A stretch of DNA of 56,030 nucleotides from an uncultured SAR86 cluster bacterium (GTDB taxonomy: Bacteria; Pseudomonadota; Gammaproteobacteria; Magnimaribacterales; Magnimaribacteraceae). Below are positions 46,121-54,975 of the stretch, in pieces. Each line of letters begins with the position of its first letter. Position 1 is the first letter of the stretch. The DNA is taken from contig CACBUE010000009.1 in NCBI GenBank assembly GCA_902542325.1, positions 1-56,030 of the forward strand, given 5' to 3'. A program made the translations under genes and the position numbers. The notes below the pieces were generated by a model, which saw only the letters and a list, made by a program, of their open reading frames with translations, was not told the DNA's origin and searched no databases.

Positions 46121-47527
46121 ATGGACTTTAGAGATTATTCATTGAAAGAGTTAGTCAGCAATGTTCAAGGAAAGAAAATATCTGCTAAGGAGTTAACGCA
46201 ATCAGCTTTAGATAATATTGATAAGTTCGATGGTGAGATAAATGCTTTTTGCTCCGTAAATCCTGAGGATGCTCTTTTGCAAGCAGAACAAATTGATTCT
46301 GCAATTATAAAAGGTGAAGAGGTTGGAATACTTGCCGGAATTCCCATCGGAGTAAAAGATCTAGAAGATGCAAAAGGATTTATAACCAGTTTCGGTTCAG
46401 AATTGCATATTAATGACGCTCCAGCACATGAAGACTCAGTTCTAGTTAAAAGAATGAGAGACCAAGGGTGTGTAATTCTTGGTAAAACTAATACGCCTGA
46501 GTTTGGTCATAAAGGAAAAACAGACAATGTACCTTTTGGGAGCACAAAAAATCCTTGGAATCTTAAATATTCTGCAGGTGGTTCTTCTGGTGGAACTTCG
46601 GCAGCATTGGCATCAGGCATGATACCTCTTGGAACAGGATCTGATGGAGGTGGTTCCATAAGGATACCTGCGGCATTAGGTGGATTATCAGGTTTAAAAA
46701 CCTCTCAAGGTAGAATTCCTATAGGAGGAAAAACACCTCCTGGATCAGGATTATTAACTGTAAAAGGCCCTATGGCTAATACTACTCAAGATAATACTTT
46801 AGCTTTAGACGCAACGGTAGGACCAGATCCAACAGATATTTTTTCTTTAGAATCAGATAACCTTAATTGGTCAGGAGAATTACTCAATGATGCACCGAAA
46901 ACTGCAATATGGTCTCCTACGATGGGCTTTTCAACCGTAGATAAAGAAATTTTATCGAAATGTGAAAAGGCCATAAATTCTCTTGCGGAGGCAGGTATTG
47001 AAATAATAGAAAAAGAAACTATATGGAACGAAAATCCTGTTGATGATTGGATGATATTTTGGGCGTGTGCTTGTGCGAGAAGACAGCAACATTTAATAGA
47101 TACGAAAGACTTTGAGAAAATAGATCCTCTACTTAGATTCTTCATTGAAATGGGAACTAATATGGATGGAGCTTCATATGCTTCTGCAATAGACGCATGT
47201 CATAAATTAGGCTATCAATTAGAAAAATTCTTCGAAGAAGCCCCCCTTATTATTACTCCTGCGACTTGTGGACAGGCACCTAAACTTGAAGGAGACGGTT
47301 TTGTTAATGGCAATGAAACTCCATCATGGGTTGATTTCACTATGGGTATTAATATGACAAGAAATCCAGCTGGGGTGATACCAATATCTTTATTGGACTC
47401 AGGTATACCTGCTTCCCTTCAAATTATAGGAGGACAAAGACAAGATTTAAATGTTCTTAAAGCAATGAACTCTTTTGAAGAAATAATAGCCTTTGATGAA
47501 AAAGCAGATTTTCCTTTAAATGTTTAA
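46121..47527 (+). CDS. Amidase (amidase-signature family)
   Basis: Hydrolase of 468 residues using the Ser-cisSer-Lys triad. Residues visible are Lys79 (GIPIGVKDLED), cis-Ser155 in AGGSSGGTSAALASG and nucleophile Ser179 in SDGGGSIRIPAALGG. GCVILGKTNTPEF near residue 117 also matches. Family members act on fatty-acid amides, aryl amides, 6-aminohexanoate or Glu-tRNA; this one lacks gatB/gatC neighbours and is not GatA by context. An SD GGAGAG precedes the ATG. It stands beside acyl-CoA genes, so release of an acid from an amide is plausible. Confidence 0.92.
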   Translation: MDFRDYSLKELVSNVQGKKISAKELTQSALDNIDKFDGEINAFCSVNPEDALLQAEQIDSAIIKGEEVGILAGIPIGVKDLEDAKGFITSFGSELHINDAPAHEDSVLVKRMRDQGCVILGKTNTPEFGHKGKTDNVPFGSTKNPWNLKYSAGGSSGGTSAALASGMIPLGTGSDGGGSIRIPAALGGLSGLKTSQGRIPIGGKTPPGSGLLTVKGPMANTTQDNTLALDATVGPDPTDIFSLESDNLNWSGELLNDAPKTAIWSPTMGFSTVDKEILSKCEKAINSLAEAGIEIIEKETIWNENPVDDWMIFWACACARRQQHLIDTKDFEKIDPLLRFFIEMGTNMDGASYASAIDACHKLGYQLEKFFEEAPLIITPATCGQAPKLEGDGFVNGNETPSWVDFTMGINMTRNPAGVIPISLLDSGIPASLQIIGGQRQDLNVLKAMNSFEEIIAFDEKADFPLNV

Positions 47528-47533
47528 ATATTT

Positions 47534-48322
47534 TTATTTGTCGTCATCAAGCATAGTGGCATGATTCCACCATGCGAGATCAGAAAAAGCTCTTAAGTCT
47601 AATTCATGCGTCCAAGCCGAGCGATGTTGTTGAGACAAATGATAATAGGTTTTTGCTATTTCTTTAGGAAGCAGCAATCCATCATGTTCCATCCCTTTTG
47701 TTTCTCTTAGCTGCTGATACATTTCAGGCCCTAACATCTTTCCAAGTGTATCAGGAGCATCTACAGCTCCGTCCACAATAATGTGTGCTACGTGCACCCC
47801 TTTAGATGAAAACTCAGCATTTAGAGACTGACAAAGCATTCTTCTTGCAGCCATGGCTGCTGCGTGGGAATGCTGAGTTGCATTTCCTCTCATTGCAGCG
47901 GTAGCTGAAGTTACTAATATTGACCCTTTGCCTCTTTCTACCATTAACGGACAGAGCATCTTGGCAACTCTAAAAAGCCCAAAGCTTGCCATCTTCCATC
48001 CCCATTCAAATTCTTTATAAGTTGTTTGGCTTAGCAGCTTCATACCTGTTTGAGCTCCTAAGTTATAAATTACCACTTCTATTGGACCAACTTCAGATTC
48101 AACCTTATTGATAACCTCTTCAATTGCATCCTCTTCTATAGCATTAAGAAGTTGTCCTGAGGCAGAGCCACCAGAGGCTTCTATATCTCCAATTAATTTA
48201 TCTAAACCTTCTTGATCCGAACGCCTGCATAAAAAAGAGTGATAGCCTTCTTCAGCAAATTTAGCTGCCACTGTTCCACCGATTCCTGCTCCTGCTCCAA
48301 ATACCAAACATACTGGTTTCAT
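47534..48322 (-). CDS. Short-chain dehydrogenase/reductase fold protein with altered YxxxK
   Basis: A 262-residue Rossmann protein. The cofactor motif is VFGAGAGIGGTVAAKFAEEG (TGxxxGxG variant), and VIYNLGAQ matches the NNAG position. The active serine is present (about Ser139 in LVTSATAAMRG), but the catalytic Tyr and Lys are replaced: the segment reads HAAAMAA with His153 and Met157 where YxxxK is expected. It therefore may bind NAD(P) without normal dehydrogenase activity, or use different chemistry. The following GVHVAHIIVDGAVDAP is typical of a bacterial SDR group. It follows the PaaI thioesterase by 18 bases, in the same unit. Confidence 0.85.
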   Translation of the reverse strand: MKPVCLVFGAGAGIGGTVAAKFAEEGYHSFLCRRSDQEGLDKLIGDIEASGGSASGQLLNAIEEDAIEEVINKVESEVGPIEVVIYNLGAQTGMKLLSQTTYKEFEWGWKMASFGLFRVAKMLCPLMVERGKGSILVTSATAAMRGNATQHSHAAAMAARRMLCQSLNAEFSSKGVHVAHIIVDGAVDAPDTLGKMLGPEMYQQLRETKGMEHDGLLLPKEIAKTYYHLSQQHRSAWTHELDLRAFSDLAWWNHATMLDDDK

Positions 48323-48340
48323 ATATCTCTCCTCTACTTT

Positions 48341-48748
48341 CTAACTGACATCTACAGGTTGAGCTGTATGCATCAATGTTGCAACCAACTTACCCTCAAG
48401 ATTAAATACTCTACCCTCCGAGGTAGCACTTCGGGTTCCCAATTTAATTAAATTTACTTTCATTCTAGCCTTCCCAAGTGCGAGAGGTCGATGAAATGAA
48501 ATATTTAAATTGGTACTCATAGGGGCCTTCTTTTCTTGATAAGCGGCAATCATTGCTGCAGAGGTAGCGTCATCTAAAGCTGCGGAAATCATTCCGCCCT
48601 GAACAAAACCCATTGGATTTGCAGACATGTTGTTGAACTCACAAGAAAAACAAATTTGCTCTCCTTCAATGGAGTCATATTTCAAGTTAAAGAATTCCAT
48701 AGATGGTCCACGAAACTCCTCGTTGAATTTTTCTAATAATTCTTCCAT
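48341..48748 (-). CDS. PaaI-type hotdog thioesterase
   Basis: A 135-residue hotdog protein. The mark PMGFVQGGMISAALDDATSAAM (QGG in place of HGG, with the conserved acid in LDDA) and NLNISFHRPLALGKARM match the PaaI family. It hydrolyses an acyl- or aryl-CoA ester. First gene of a two-gene unit with the SDR protein; it is divergent from the paired acyl-CoA dehydrogenase genes across 126 bases. The substrate is unknown. Confidence 0.85.
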   Translation of the reverse strand: MEELLEKFNEEFRGPSMEFFNLKYDSIEGEQICFSCEFNNMSANPMGFVQGGMISAALDDATSAAMIAAYQEKKAPMSTNLNISFHRPLALGKARMKVNLIKLGTRSATSEGRVFNLEGKLVATLMHTAQPVDVS

Positions 48749-48874
48749 TATTTGTCTATCTTAATAGGAAAATGTAAAAAATATTAAATTATCTTTAAAA
48801 GCCCATTTTTCCTAGCTTTAAATGTCAAAAAACATTAGTATTTACGCTCATTTTCAACTATTTCAGTAAATAAT

Positions 48875-50047
48875 ATGGATATAAATCTAAGCAGTGAAGA
48901 TCTGGCATTTAGGGACGAAGTAAGATCTTTTTTCGAAGAGAATAAAATTAAATCAGGAGAAGATTACTTCTCTTGGAGATTAGGATGGTTTGAAAAAGCC
49001 AGAGAAAAAGGCGGGTGGGACGTACCTAAATGGCCTGAAAAATTTGGTGGCCCAGGATGGTCGCCTACTCAACATTATATTTGGGAGCAGGAGACTGCAA
49101 AAGCGAGTATCCCTTTTGATCTCCCATTTGGTCTAGGTATGTTGGCTCCTATATTAATGAATTATGGAAACCAAGAACAACAGGACAGATTCTTACCAGA
49201 TATTAGAGATCGAAAGGTAAATTGGTGCCAAGGTTACTCTGAGCCCGGAGCTGGTTCAGATTTAGCAAATCTCAAAACAAAAGCTGTGTTATCAGATGAT
49301 GGAACATATTACACAGTAAATGGTTCCAAAATCTGGACAACTCTAGCTCATGTCGCAGATTGGATATTTTGTCTTACGAGAACAGATGACTCTGGAATTA
49401 AACAGCAAGGAATTACCTTTTTATTATTTCCCATGAAACAAGAAGGTATAGAAGTCAAACCAATTATCACATTAGGAGGCTCGCATACTGTAAATACAGT
49501 TCATTTTACAGATGTGAAAGTGCCTGTTGAAAATAGAATAGGTGAAGAAGGTAAAGGTTGGACTTATGCAAAAGGCTTACTTGAGCATGAAAGAACTGGA
49601 TTAGCTGGACTATCTAAGTCTTTAGTAGAGTTAGAGCAATTAAAAGATAATGCTAGATCCATACAAAGAGGAAATGGAAACCTCATGGATAATTCGAGTT
49701 ATAGATCTAAGGTAGGTGAATTAGAAATAGATTTATTAGCAACAGAGTTTACTGAGCTAAGAAGCTTAGCCTCAGCAGCAGCTGGTGGAGAACCTGGACC
49801 TGAATCTTCTATCTTAAAACTTAAAGGAACAGAAATTAAGCAACGAATACAAAAACTTACAGTTGAAGCCAGCGGAATATACTCTTCTGCTTGGGGTGAT
49901 AAAGGTGTTGGTCCTTCTTTTGCAAAAGGAGGAACAGCAGGATATTTAAATAGCCGATATTTCACAATCTATGGTGGAGCAAGCGAAGTACAAAAAGATA
50001 TTGTTGCTAAAAAAGTTCTAGGTCTCACAAAAGGTAACTCAAAATGA
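48875..50047 (+). CDS. Acyl-CoA dehydrogenase, probable alpha subunit of a heteromeric enzyme
   Basis: A 390-residue acyl-CoA dehydrogenase of the FadE type used for bulky substrates. Marks are KWPEKFGGPGWSPTQHYIWEQE near residue 53, YSEPGAGSDLANLKTKA near 121, NGSKIWTTLAHVADW near 149 and the end FTIYGGASEVQKDIVAKKVLGL. The MCAD base position has Gly (YGGASE), but Glu239 in LLEHERTGLAG is placed like the isovaleryl-CoA dehydrogenase base. Its stop overlaps the start of the next acyl-CoA dehydrogenase by 4 bases, the pattern seen for alpha/beta steroid-type dehydrogenases. Confidence 0.92.
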   Translation: MDINLSSEDLAFRDEVRSFFEENKIKSGEDYFSWRLGWFEKAREKGGWDVPKWPEKFGGPGWSPTQHYIWEQETAKASIPFDLPFGLGMLAPILMNYGNQEQQDRFLPDIRDRKVNWCQGYSEPGAGSDLANLKTKAVLSDDGTYYTVNGSKIWTTLAHVADWIFCLTRTDDSGIKQQGITFLLFPMKQEGIEVKPIITLGGSHTVNTVHFTDVKVPVENRIGEEGKGWTYAKGLLEHERTGLAGLSKSLVELEQLKDNARSIQRGNGNLMDNSSYRSKVGELEIDLLATEFTELRSLASAAAGGEPGPESSILKLKGTEIKQRIQKLTVEASGIYSSAWGDKGVGPSFAKGGTAGYLNSRYFTIYGGASEVQKDIVAKKVLGLTKGNSK

Positions 50048-51171
50048 ATTTTGAACTTTCTGAAGAACAGAAAATGATTCAACAAAGTGTTGAACGTTTT
50101 GTTCAGGAAAACTATGACCTTTCAAACAGAATAAAAATAAGCGAAGAAGATCCAGGCTTTAGTAAAGAATACTGGTCTTCTATGGCAGAATTAGGTTGGC
50201 TTGGACTGGCATTTAGTGAAGAGGATGGAGGATTTGGTGGAAATCAGATTGATACATTAGTTCTCATGGAGCAATTCGGTAAAGGATTAGTACTTGAGCC
50301 TTTTTTAGCGAATATTGTCTTGGGGGGAGGATCCATAAAAAGAGGGGCTTCTCAAGAGATCAAAGACTCAATAATTCCAAGCCTAATAGATGGTAGTTTA
50401 CAGATTACACTAGCTTATGCAGAAGAACAGAGTAGATTTGATATAGAGGATGTGGCAACGGCAGCCAGAGAGGAAAATGGTGGTTTTATCATCAATGGTA
50501 AAAAATCTATGGTACTGAATGCAGAATCGGCAGATAAAATTGTGGTTGTTACCAGAACGAGTGGTAGTCAGGTAGATGAAGAAGGAATCAGTTTATTTGT
50601 TGTAGATGCAGATGCAGAAGGAATAGAGAAAGAGAATTTCCCTACTGTTGATGGTCTAAGAGCTTCTGAAATTATATTTAAAGACGTAAAAGTAGAATCT
50701 ACATCTCTGATAGGGGAAAAGGATAAAGGGTTTTCCATCCTTCAAGCAGTAGTAAATGATGCTATCTTAGCTTTAGCAGCTGAGGCTGTCGGTGCAATGG
50801 AAGTTCTTTATAAAGATACAGTGGAATACACTCAACAGAGAGAGCAGTTCGACCATCCATTATCTGACTTTCAAGTGCTTCAACATCGCATGGTGGATAT
50901 GTTCATGGAGTATGAACAGTGTAAATCTCTATTATTTCGTGCCACCATGGAAACTGTACAAGATCCATCGCTTTCCCAAAGAACTGTGCATGCTCTAAAA
51001 CACTTAATCGGTAAATCTGGAATCTTTGTAGGAGAAAGTGCAGTTCAACTTCATGGAGGAATGGGAGTTACTGAAGAGTTAAGGATTGGTCATTTCTTTA
51101 AAAGATTACTAGTTATTGACTCTCAATTTGGAAATGCTGATTTCCATTTAGATAAGTTCACTAGTCTTTAA
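50044..51171 (+). CDS. Acyl-CoA dehydrogenase, probable beta subunit lacking catalytic Glu
   Basis: A 375-residue paralogue of the preceding protein. YTQQREQFDHPLSDFQVLQHRMVDM near residue 263 and VQLHGGMGVTEELRIGHFFKRLL near 335 are conserved, but the position aligned with Glu239 of the upstream protein is Ala240 (VVNDAILAL), and the YEGT/YGGT segment near the C terminus is missing (the end reads LVIDSQFGNADFH). This suggests a structural partner that supplies FAD or substrate contacts in an alpha2beta2 enzyme, as in ChsE/FadE pairs of steroid degraders. Translationally coupled to the alpha gene. The substrate is unproved. Confidence 0.9.
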   Translation: MNFELSEEQKMIQQSVERFVQENYDLSNRIKISEEDPGFSKEYWSSMAELGWLGLAFSEEDGGFGGNQIDTLVLMEQFGKGLVLEPFLANIVLGGGSIKRGASQEIKDSIIPSLIDGSLQITLAYAEEQSRFDIEDVATAAREENGGFIINGKKSMVLNAESADKIVVVTRTSGSQVDEEGISLFVVDADAEGIEKENFPTVDGLRASEIIFKDVKVESTSLIGEKDKGFSILQAVVNDAILALAAEAVGAMEVLYKDTVEYTQQREQFDHPLSDFQVLQHRMVDMFMEYEQCKSLLFRATMETVQDPSLSQRTVHALKHLIGKSGIFVGESAVQLHGGMGVTEELRIGHFFKRLLVIDSQFGNADFHLDKFTSL

Positions 51172-51172
51172 A

Positions 51173-52330
51173 ATGCAAATAGATTCTCCAAAAATAGATA
51201 ATGTTTTAGAGAATGCTGCTCAGCAGAAAGTTCCAGCTGTATCGGCTGCAGTCATATCAAAGGACGAGGACTTATACAAAGGTCACTTTGGTTTTAAAGA
51301 TCTAGAAAATAAAGATCCAGTCGATGACAATACACTCTTTAGGATTGCTTCTATGACAAAAGCAATAACTTCAACATGTATTTATCAATTGATAGATAGA
51401 GATATTCTTTCCCTAGATACAAATTTAAAAGATTTTTTTCCAGAAATTAGCGATAAAAAAGTTATTCGAGGCTTTGATGATAATGGTGATCCAATATTAT
51501 CTGATGTGTCAAATGATATAAATATCGGACATCTATTAACACATACATCTGGTTTTGCTTACGAAATATGGAACGAATCTATAGCTAAACTAGTTGAGAA
51601 AGGTGATTTACAGAGTGCCTTCGCAAATAATGATGAATTTCTAAAAGCTCCTTTGGTTTTTGAACCCGGATCAGATTGGGAATATGGTATTGGAATTGAT
51701 TGGCTAGGCGTATTAATAGAAAAAATTAACGAATGTTCGCTCCAAGAATATATGCATACTCATATTTTTGAACCATTAGAAATGTCTAATACATCTTATG
51801 ATCTCGATAAAAATAAACTCTCAAGAGTAGCAAAAGTTTACGGAAGAAATGATGATGAATATATAGAAATGCCTTTCGAAGTGCCTGAAAAATCTTCTTT
51901 TTATTCTGGAGGTGGAAACCTGATATCAAGTCTTGATGATTATTCTAAGTTTCTCAGAATCTTCTTAAATTTAGGTAAAGGCTCTCAAGAACAGATAATA
52001 TCTGAGTCTTCAATAAGCTCAATGCTAAGTAGCCTGAATAAAGAGTTGGTAATGAAAAAAATGTTAACTCAAGTCCCCATGCTCTCCAATGATGTAGATT
52101 TTTTTCCTATGTCTGCCAAATCATGGAGTCCGGGATTTATGGTTAATCATGAAGACATTAGGTCTGGACGACCAAAGAATAGTTCTGGATGGGCAGGATT
52201 ATTTAACTCTTTCTTTTGGATTGATCCAAAAAATGAAATTGCAGCATTAATCTTAATGCAAATGCTTCCGTTTTCTGAAAAAGGCTGTTTCACAACACTT
52301 CAAGAATTTGAAGGTTCCATTTATAGCTAA
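51173..52330 (+). CDS. Serine hydrolase, class C beta-lactamase fold (family VIII esterase-like)
   Basis: A 385-residue cytoplasmic protein without a signal peptide. The nucleophile motif is SMTK (Ser60-Lys63), the second tyrosine motif is in WEYGIGIDWLG near residue 166, and the C-terminal block GWAGLFNSFFWIDPKNEIAALIL replaces the KTG box, as in family VIII carboxylesterases. It begins one base after the beta acyl-CoA dehydrogenase stop, so it is part of that operon and probably hydrolyses an ester or lactone in the same pathway. Antibiotic resistance is unlikely. Confidence 0.88.
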   Translation: MQIDSPKIDNVLENAAQQKVPAVSAAVISKDEDLYKGHFGFKDLENKDPVDDNTLFRIASMTKAITSTCIYQLIDRDILSLDTNLKDFFPEISDKKVIRGFDDNGDPILSDVSNDINIGHLLTHTSGFAYEIWNESIAKLVEKGDLQSAFANNDEFLKAPLVFEPGSDWEYGIGIDWLGVLIEKINECSLQEYMHTHIFEPLEMSNTSYDLDKNKLSRVAKVYGRNDDEYIEMPFEVPEKSSFYSGGGNLISSLDDYSKFLRIFLNLGKGSQEQIISESSISSMLSSLNKELVMKKMLTQVPMLSNDVDFFPMSAKSWSPGFMVNHEDIRSGRPKNSSGWAGLFNSFFWIDPKNEIAALILMQMLPFSEKGCFTTLQEFEGSIYS

Positions 52331-52338
52331 GAAAAAAA

Positions 52339-52803
52339 ATGAAAAAAATCATATCGTTAGCAACTTTCATCTGTCTTTTTACTAGTTGCGCCAATTCTTC
52401 TTTAAAACCGGATACCTACGATCGTGATTCAGTACAAAAAGTTTCAAATGTACTTTATGGAGAAATAGTTTCTCTAAAAAAAGTAACAATAGAAGGAGAA
52501 ACTAAGTCGGGAACGATCGTCGGTGGTTTGGTGGGTGCTGCAGCAGGAAGTCAGGTAAGTGACTCTAAACCTGAGTCTGAAATTGGAGCTGTAATTGGAG
52601 GAGCTATAGGAGCTACTCTGGGCGGTAATGTGTCTCAAAGCATTCAGTCAGTTGAAGGAATACAACTGACCATCAATATGGATGATGGAAGAACCATATC
52701 AGTTGTGCAAGAGACCTCTCAATACAACTTTTCCATCGGTGATTTGGTCGAAGTTATTTCAACTAAAGGTAAAACTAGAGTCTCTCCATCGGGAATCAAG
52801 TAG
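52339..52803 (+). CDS. Glycine-zipper 2TM-domain outer-membrane lipoprotein (SlyB-like)
   Basis: A 154-residue lipoprotein with signal and lipobox ending at Cys17 (FTSC). The centre has two glycine-zipper repeats, GTIVGGLVGAAAGSQVSD and GAVIGGAIGATLGGN, typical of the SlyB/Rickettsia 17-kDa antigen group, followed by a beta-rich C-terminal part (TINMDDGRTISVVQE). Such proteins stabilise the outer membrane. It comes 8 bases after the serine hydrolase, then a 57-base gap with a hairpin. Confidence 0.88.
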   Translation: MKKIISLATFICLFTSCANSSLKPDTYDRDSVQKVSNVLYGEIVSLKKVTIEGETKSGTIVGGLVGAAAGSQVSDSKPESEIGAVIGGAIGATLGGNVSQSIQSVEGIQLTINMDDGRTISVVQETSQYNFSIGDLVEVISTKGKTRVSPSGIK

Positions 52804-52823
52804 ATCTTTTCAAATTATTTATC

Positions 52824-52847
52824 TTTACCTCTTAAATAAGAGGTAAA
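52824..52847. terminator. Perfect hairpin after the SlyB-like gene
   Basis: TTTACCTCTT (52824-52833) and its exact complement (52838-52847) around a 4-base loop, 21 bases after the lipoprotein stop and 14 bases before the acylase start. There is no proper T run after it on the plus strand, so it may be a weak terminator or a structure near the acylase ribosome-binding site. Confidence 0.45.
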
Positions 52848-52860
52848 TATAATATTCATC

Positions 52861-54954
52861 ATGCGTAATCTTGTATTACTAACAATTTGTATAATATTGT
52901 GTTCATGTCAATCTCTTGATAGAACTGTCGTGAACTTCTATCTCGAAGAGTCAAAATCGTACGGTGCAGAAATTTCAAGGGATATATGGGGAGTACCTCA
53001 TGTCTATGGTAAGACAGATGCAGATGCTGCTTTTGGTTTAGCATATGCTCATGCTGAGGATGATTTTAAAAATATTGCAGAAAATATGTATCTATATAGG
53101 GCAGAGATGGGTCTCAAAGATGGCATTGATGGTGCCATACAAGATTATCTGATTAAGGTCCTTAAAATAAGAGAACAAATAGATGAAAACTATACAAATG
53201 ATTTAAATGCAGAAGTACGAAAAGTTATTGAGGCTTATGCAGCAGGTATAAATTATTGGATGATAAAAAATCCAAATAATGGCTATAACCATTTCTTTCC
53301 AGTTACAGAAAAAGATATTGTTGCAGGATTCTCAATACAGAATCTTTTCTTTTCTGGTGTAGTAAGTTCTATAGAGAAACTTCAGAGAGAATCTGACTTA
53401 AAAGAGGAATATACAACCTTGTATCGAAATCAAGAATTTGTAACTGGTTCTAATGTATTAGCTGTTAACTCTCGCAAGACATCCGATCAATCTACAAGAA
53501 TTATTATTAATTCTCATCAACCACTTGATGGACCTTTGGCTTGGTATGAAGCGCATGTGAGAAGTGATGAAGGATGGAATATGATGGGTGGCCTTTTTCC
53601 TGGATCACCTTTTGTATTTGTAGGTTTTAATGAAAATATAGCTTGGGGATTTACAGTCAATAAACCCGATCTTTCTGATAGTTACTTACTCGAAGTTAAT
53701 CCAGAAAATGAAAATCAATATTTGCTCGATGGAGAATGGGTTGATTTCAAAATTGAGATGGTAAGACTTCCAATCAAACTATTCGGACCACTCAAATGGA
53801 CGGTTAAGAGAGAGGCAAAGTATTCAGTTCATGGCCCTGTATTGGAAGTAGCTGATAAAAGTTATGCCCTTAGGTTTTCAGGAATGAGTGATATCGAGCA
53901 AGTAAATCAATGGTATGCAATGAATAAATCAAATTCTCTAGAAGAATGGCTAGAGGCCATGAAAATGAGATCTATAATATCTTTTAATGGTGTCTATGCT
54001 GATAGAGAAGACAATATATATTTCCTTCATAATTCTTCTTCACCGCTAAGGAAAGAGGGAATAAATTGGAAAAATGTCATCGATGGTTCGAGGTCTGATC
54101 TGGTTTGGGACAAATATGTAAACTTTGAGTCAATTCCACAGCTACAAAACCCTTCCTCAGGTTGGATTGCAAGTACAAATCAAGATCCATTCAAGGTAAC
54201 GGGTGAAAAAGACAACTTGTTATCAAAAAATTATTCCCCGACTTTGGGTCTGCAAACAAGGATGACTAATAGAGCATACAGATCTATTGAGCTTTTCAGC
54301 CAAGATAAAAAACTCAGTGGTAAGGATTTTGATGATATAAAGTTTGATAATAAATACTCAAAGCAATCTAGATCTTACAAGTATATAGCAGAGTTATTCG
54401 ATAAAGACTTCGAGTCTAGTGAATTAAATAATGCACGAGATATTTTAAAAAAGTGGGACCTGGCAACAGATTTTAAAAATACTTCTGCCGCTCTCGGGGT
54501 ATGTGTTCTATCGAGTGAATGGATTTCTGAACAGGGGCAAAGAATCCCTCAAGATCCTGAGATATCCTTTAGAGAATGCGTGAAAGAATTAAACCAAACT
54601 TACGGAAGAGTTGATCCTCCTTGGTCAGAAAGAAATTTTATTATCAGGGGAAGTAAAAAAGAATCAGTACAAGGCGGTCCCGATGTTCTAAGGGCTATTT
54701 ATGGAAGAAACGATGAAGAAGGAGACTTAAAAGCTGCGGGAGGAGATGGACTTTACATACATGTAAGTTGGGATAAGAATGGTAAGCAAGAATCGAAAAG
54801 CATTCACCAGTATGGAAGTGCCACTCAAGATATAAACTCAATTCATTTTGCTGACCAAATGGGTTTGTATATTCAAGAAGAATACAAACCTACTTTCTTC
54901 AAAGAGAAAGATTTATCAGAAAATATATCTAAAATATATAATGTCCCTTATTAA
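52861..54954 (+). CDS. Penicillin-acylase-family N-terminal nucleophile hydrolase, lipoprotein
   Basis: A 697-residue precursor that should self-cleave into two chains. The signal ends at a possible lipobox (LCSC, Cys16), suggesting attachment to the outer or inner membrane. The alpha-chain start has RDIWGVPHVYG near residue 40 and FGLAYAHAEDDF near 58. The nucleophile is about Ser197 in VTGSNVLAVNSRKTSD, the start of the mature beta chain, and ENIAWGFTVNKPDLSD near 260 is a typical oxyanion/cofactor region. The family includes penicillin, cephalosporin and acyl-homoserine-lactone acylases; a substrate cannot be chosen here. Confidence 0.9.
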   Translation: MRNLVLLTICIILCSCQSLDRTVVNFYLEESKSYGAEISRDIWGVPHVYGKTDADAAFGLAYAHAEDDFKNIAENMYLYRAEMGLKDGIDGAIQDYLIKVLKIREQIDENYTNDLNAEVRKVIEAYAAGINYWMIKNPNNGYNHFFPVTEKDIVAGFSIQNLFFSGVVSSIEKLQRESDLKEEYTTLYRNQEFVTGSNVLAVNSRKTSDQSTRIIINSHQPLDGPLAWYEAHVRSDEGWNMMGGLFPGSPFVFVGFNENIAWGFTVNKPDLSDSYLLEVNPENENQYLLDGEWVDFKIEMVRLPIKLFGPLKWTVKREAKYSVHGPVLEVADKSYALRFSGMSDIEQVNQWYAMNKSNSLEEWLEAMKMRSIISFNGVYADREDNIYFLHNSSSPLRKEGINWKNVIDGSRSDLVWDKYVNFESIPQLQNPSSGWIASTNQDPFKVTGEKDNLLSKNYSPTLGLQTRMTNRAYRSIELFSQDKKLSGKDFDDIKFDNKYSKQSRSYKYIAELFDKDFESSELNNARDILKKWDLATDFKNTSAALGVCVLSSEWISEQGQRIPQDPEISFRECVKELNQTYGRVDPPWSERNFIIRGSKKESVQGGPDVLRAIYGRNDEEGDLKAAGGDGLYIHVSWDKNGKQESKSIHQYGSATQDINSIHFADQMGLYIQEEYKPTFFKEKDLSENISKIYNVPY

Positions 54955-54975
54955 AAAAAATAAAAAATAAAAATT

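Noticed and set aside
46121-47527. GatA subunit of Glu-tRNA amidotransferase
   Set aside because: No gatB or gatC beside it and the C-terminal part does not look like GatA.
51173-52330. Beta-lactamase resistance gene
   Set aside because: No signal peptide, no KTG box, and a place in an acyl-CoA operon; an esterase of family VIII type is more likely.
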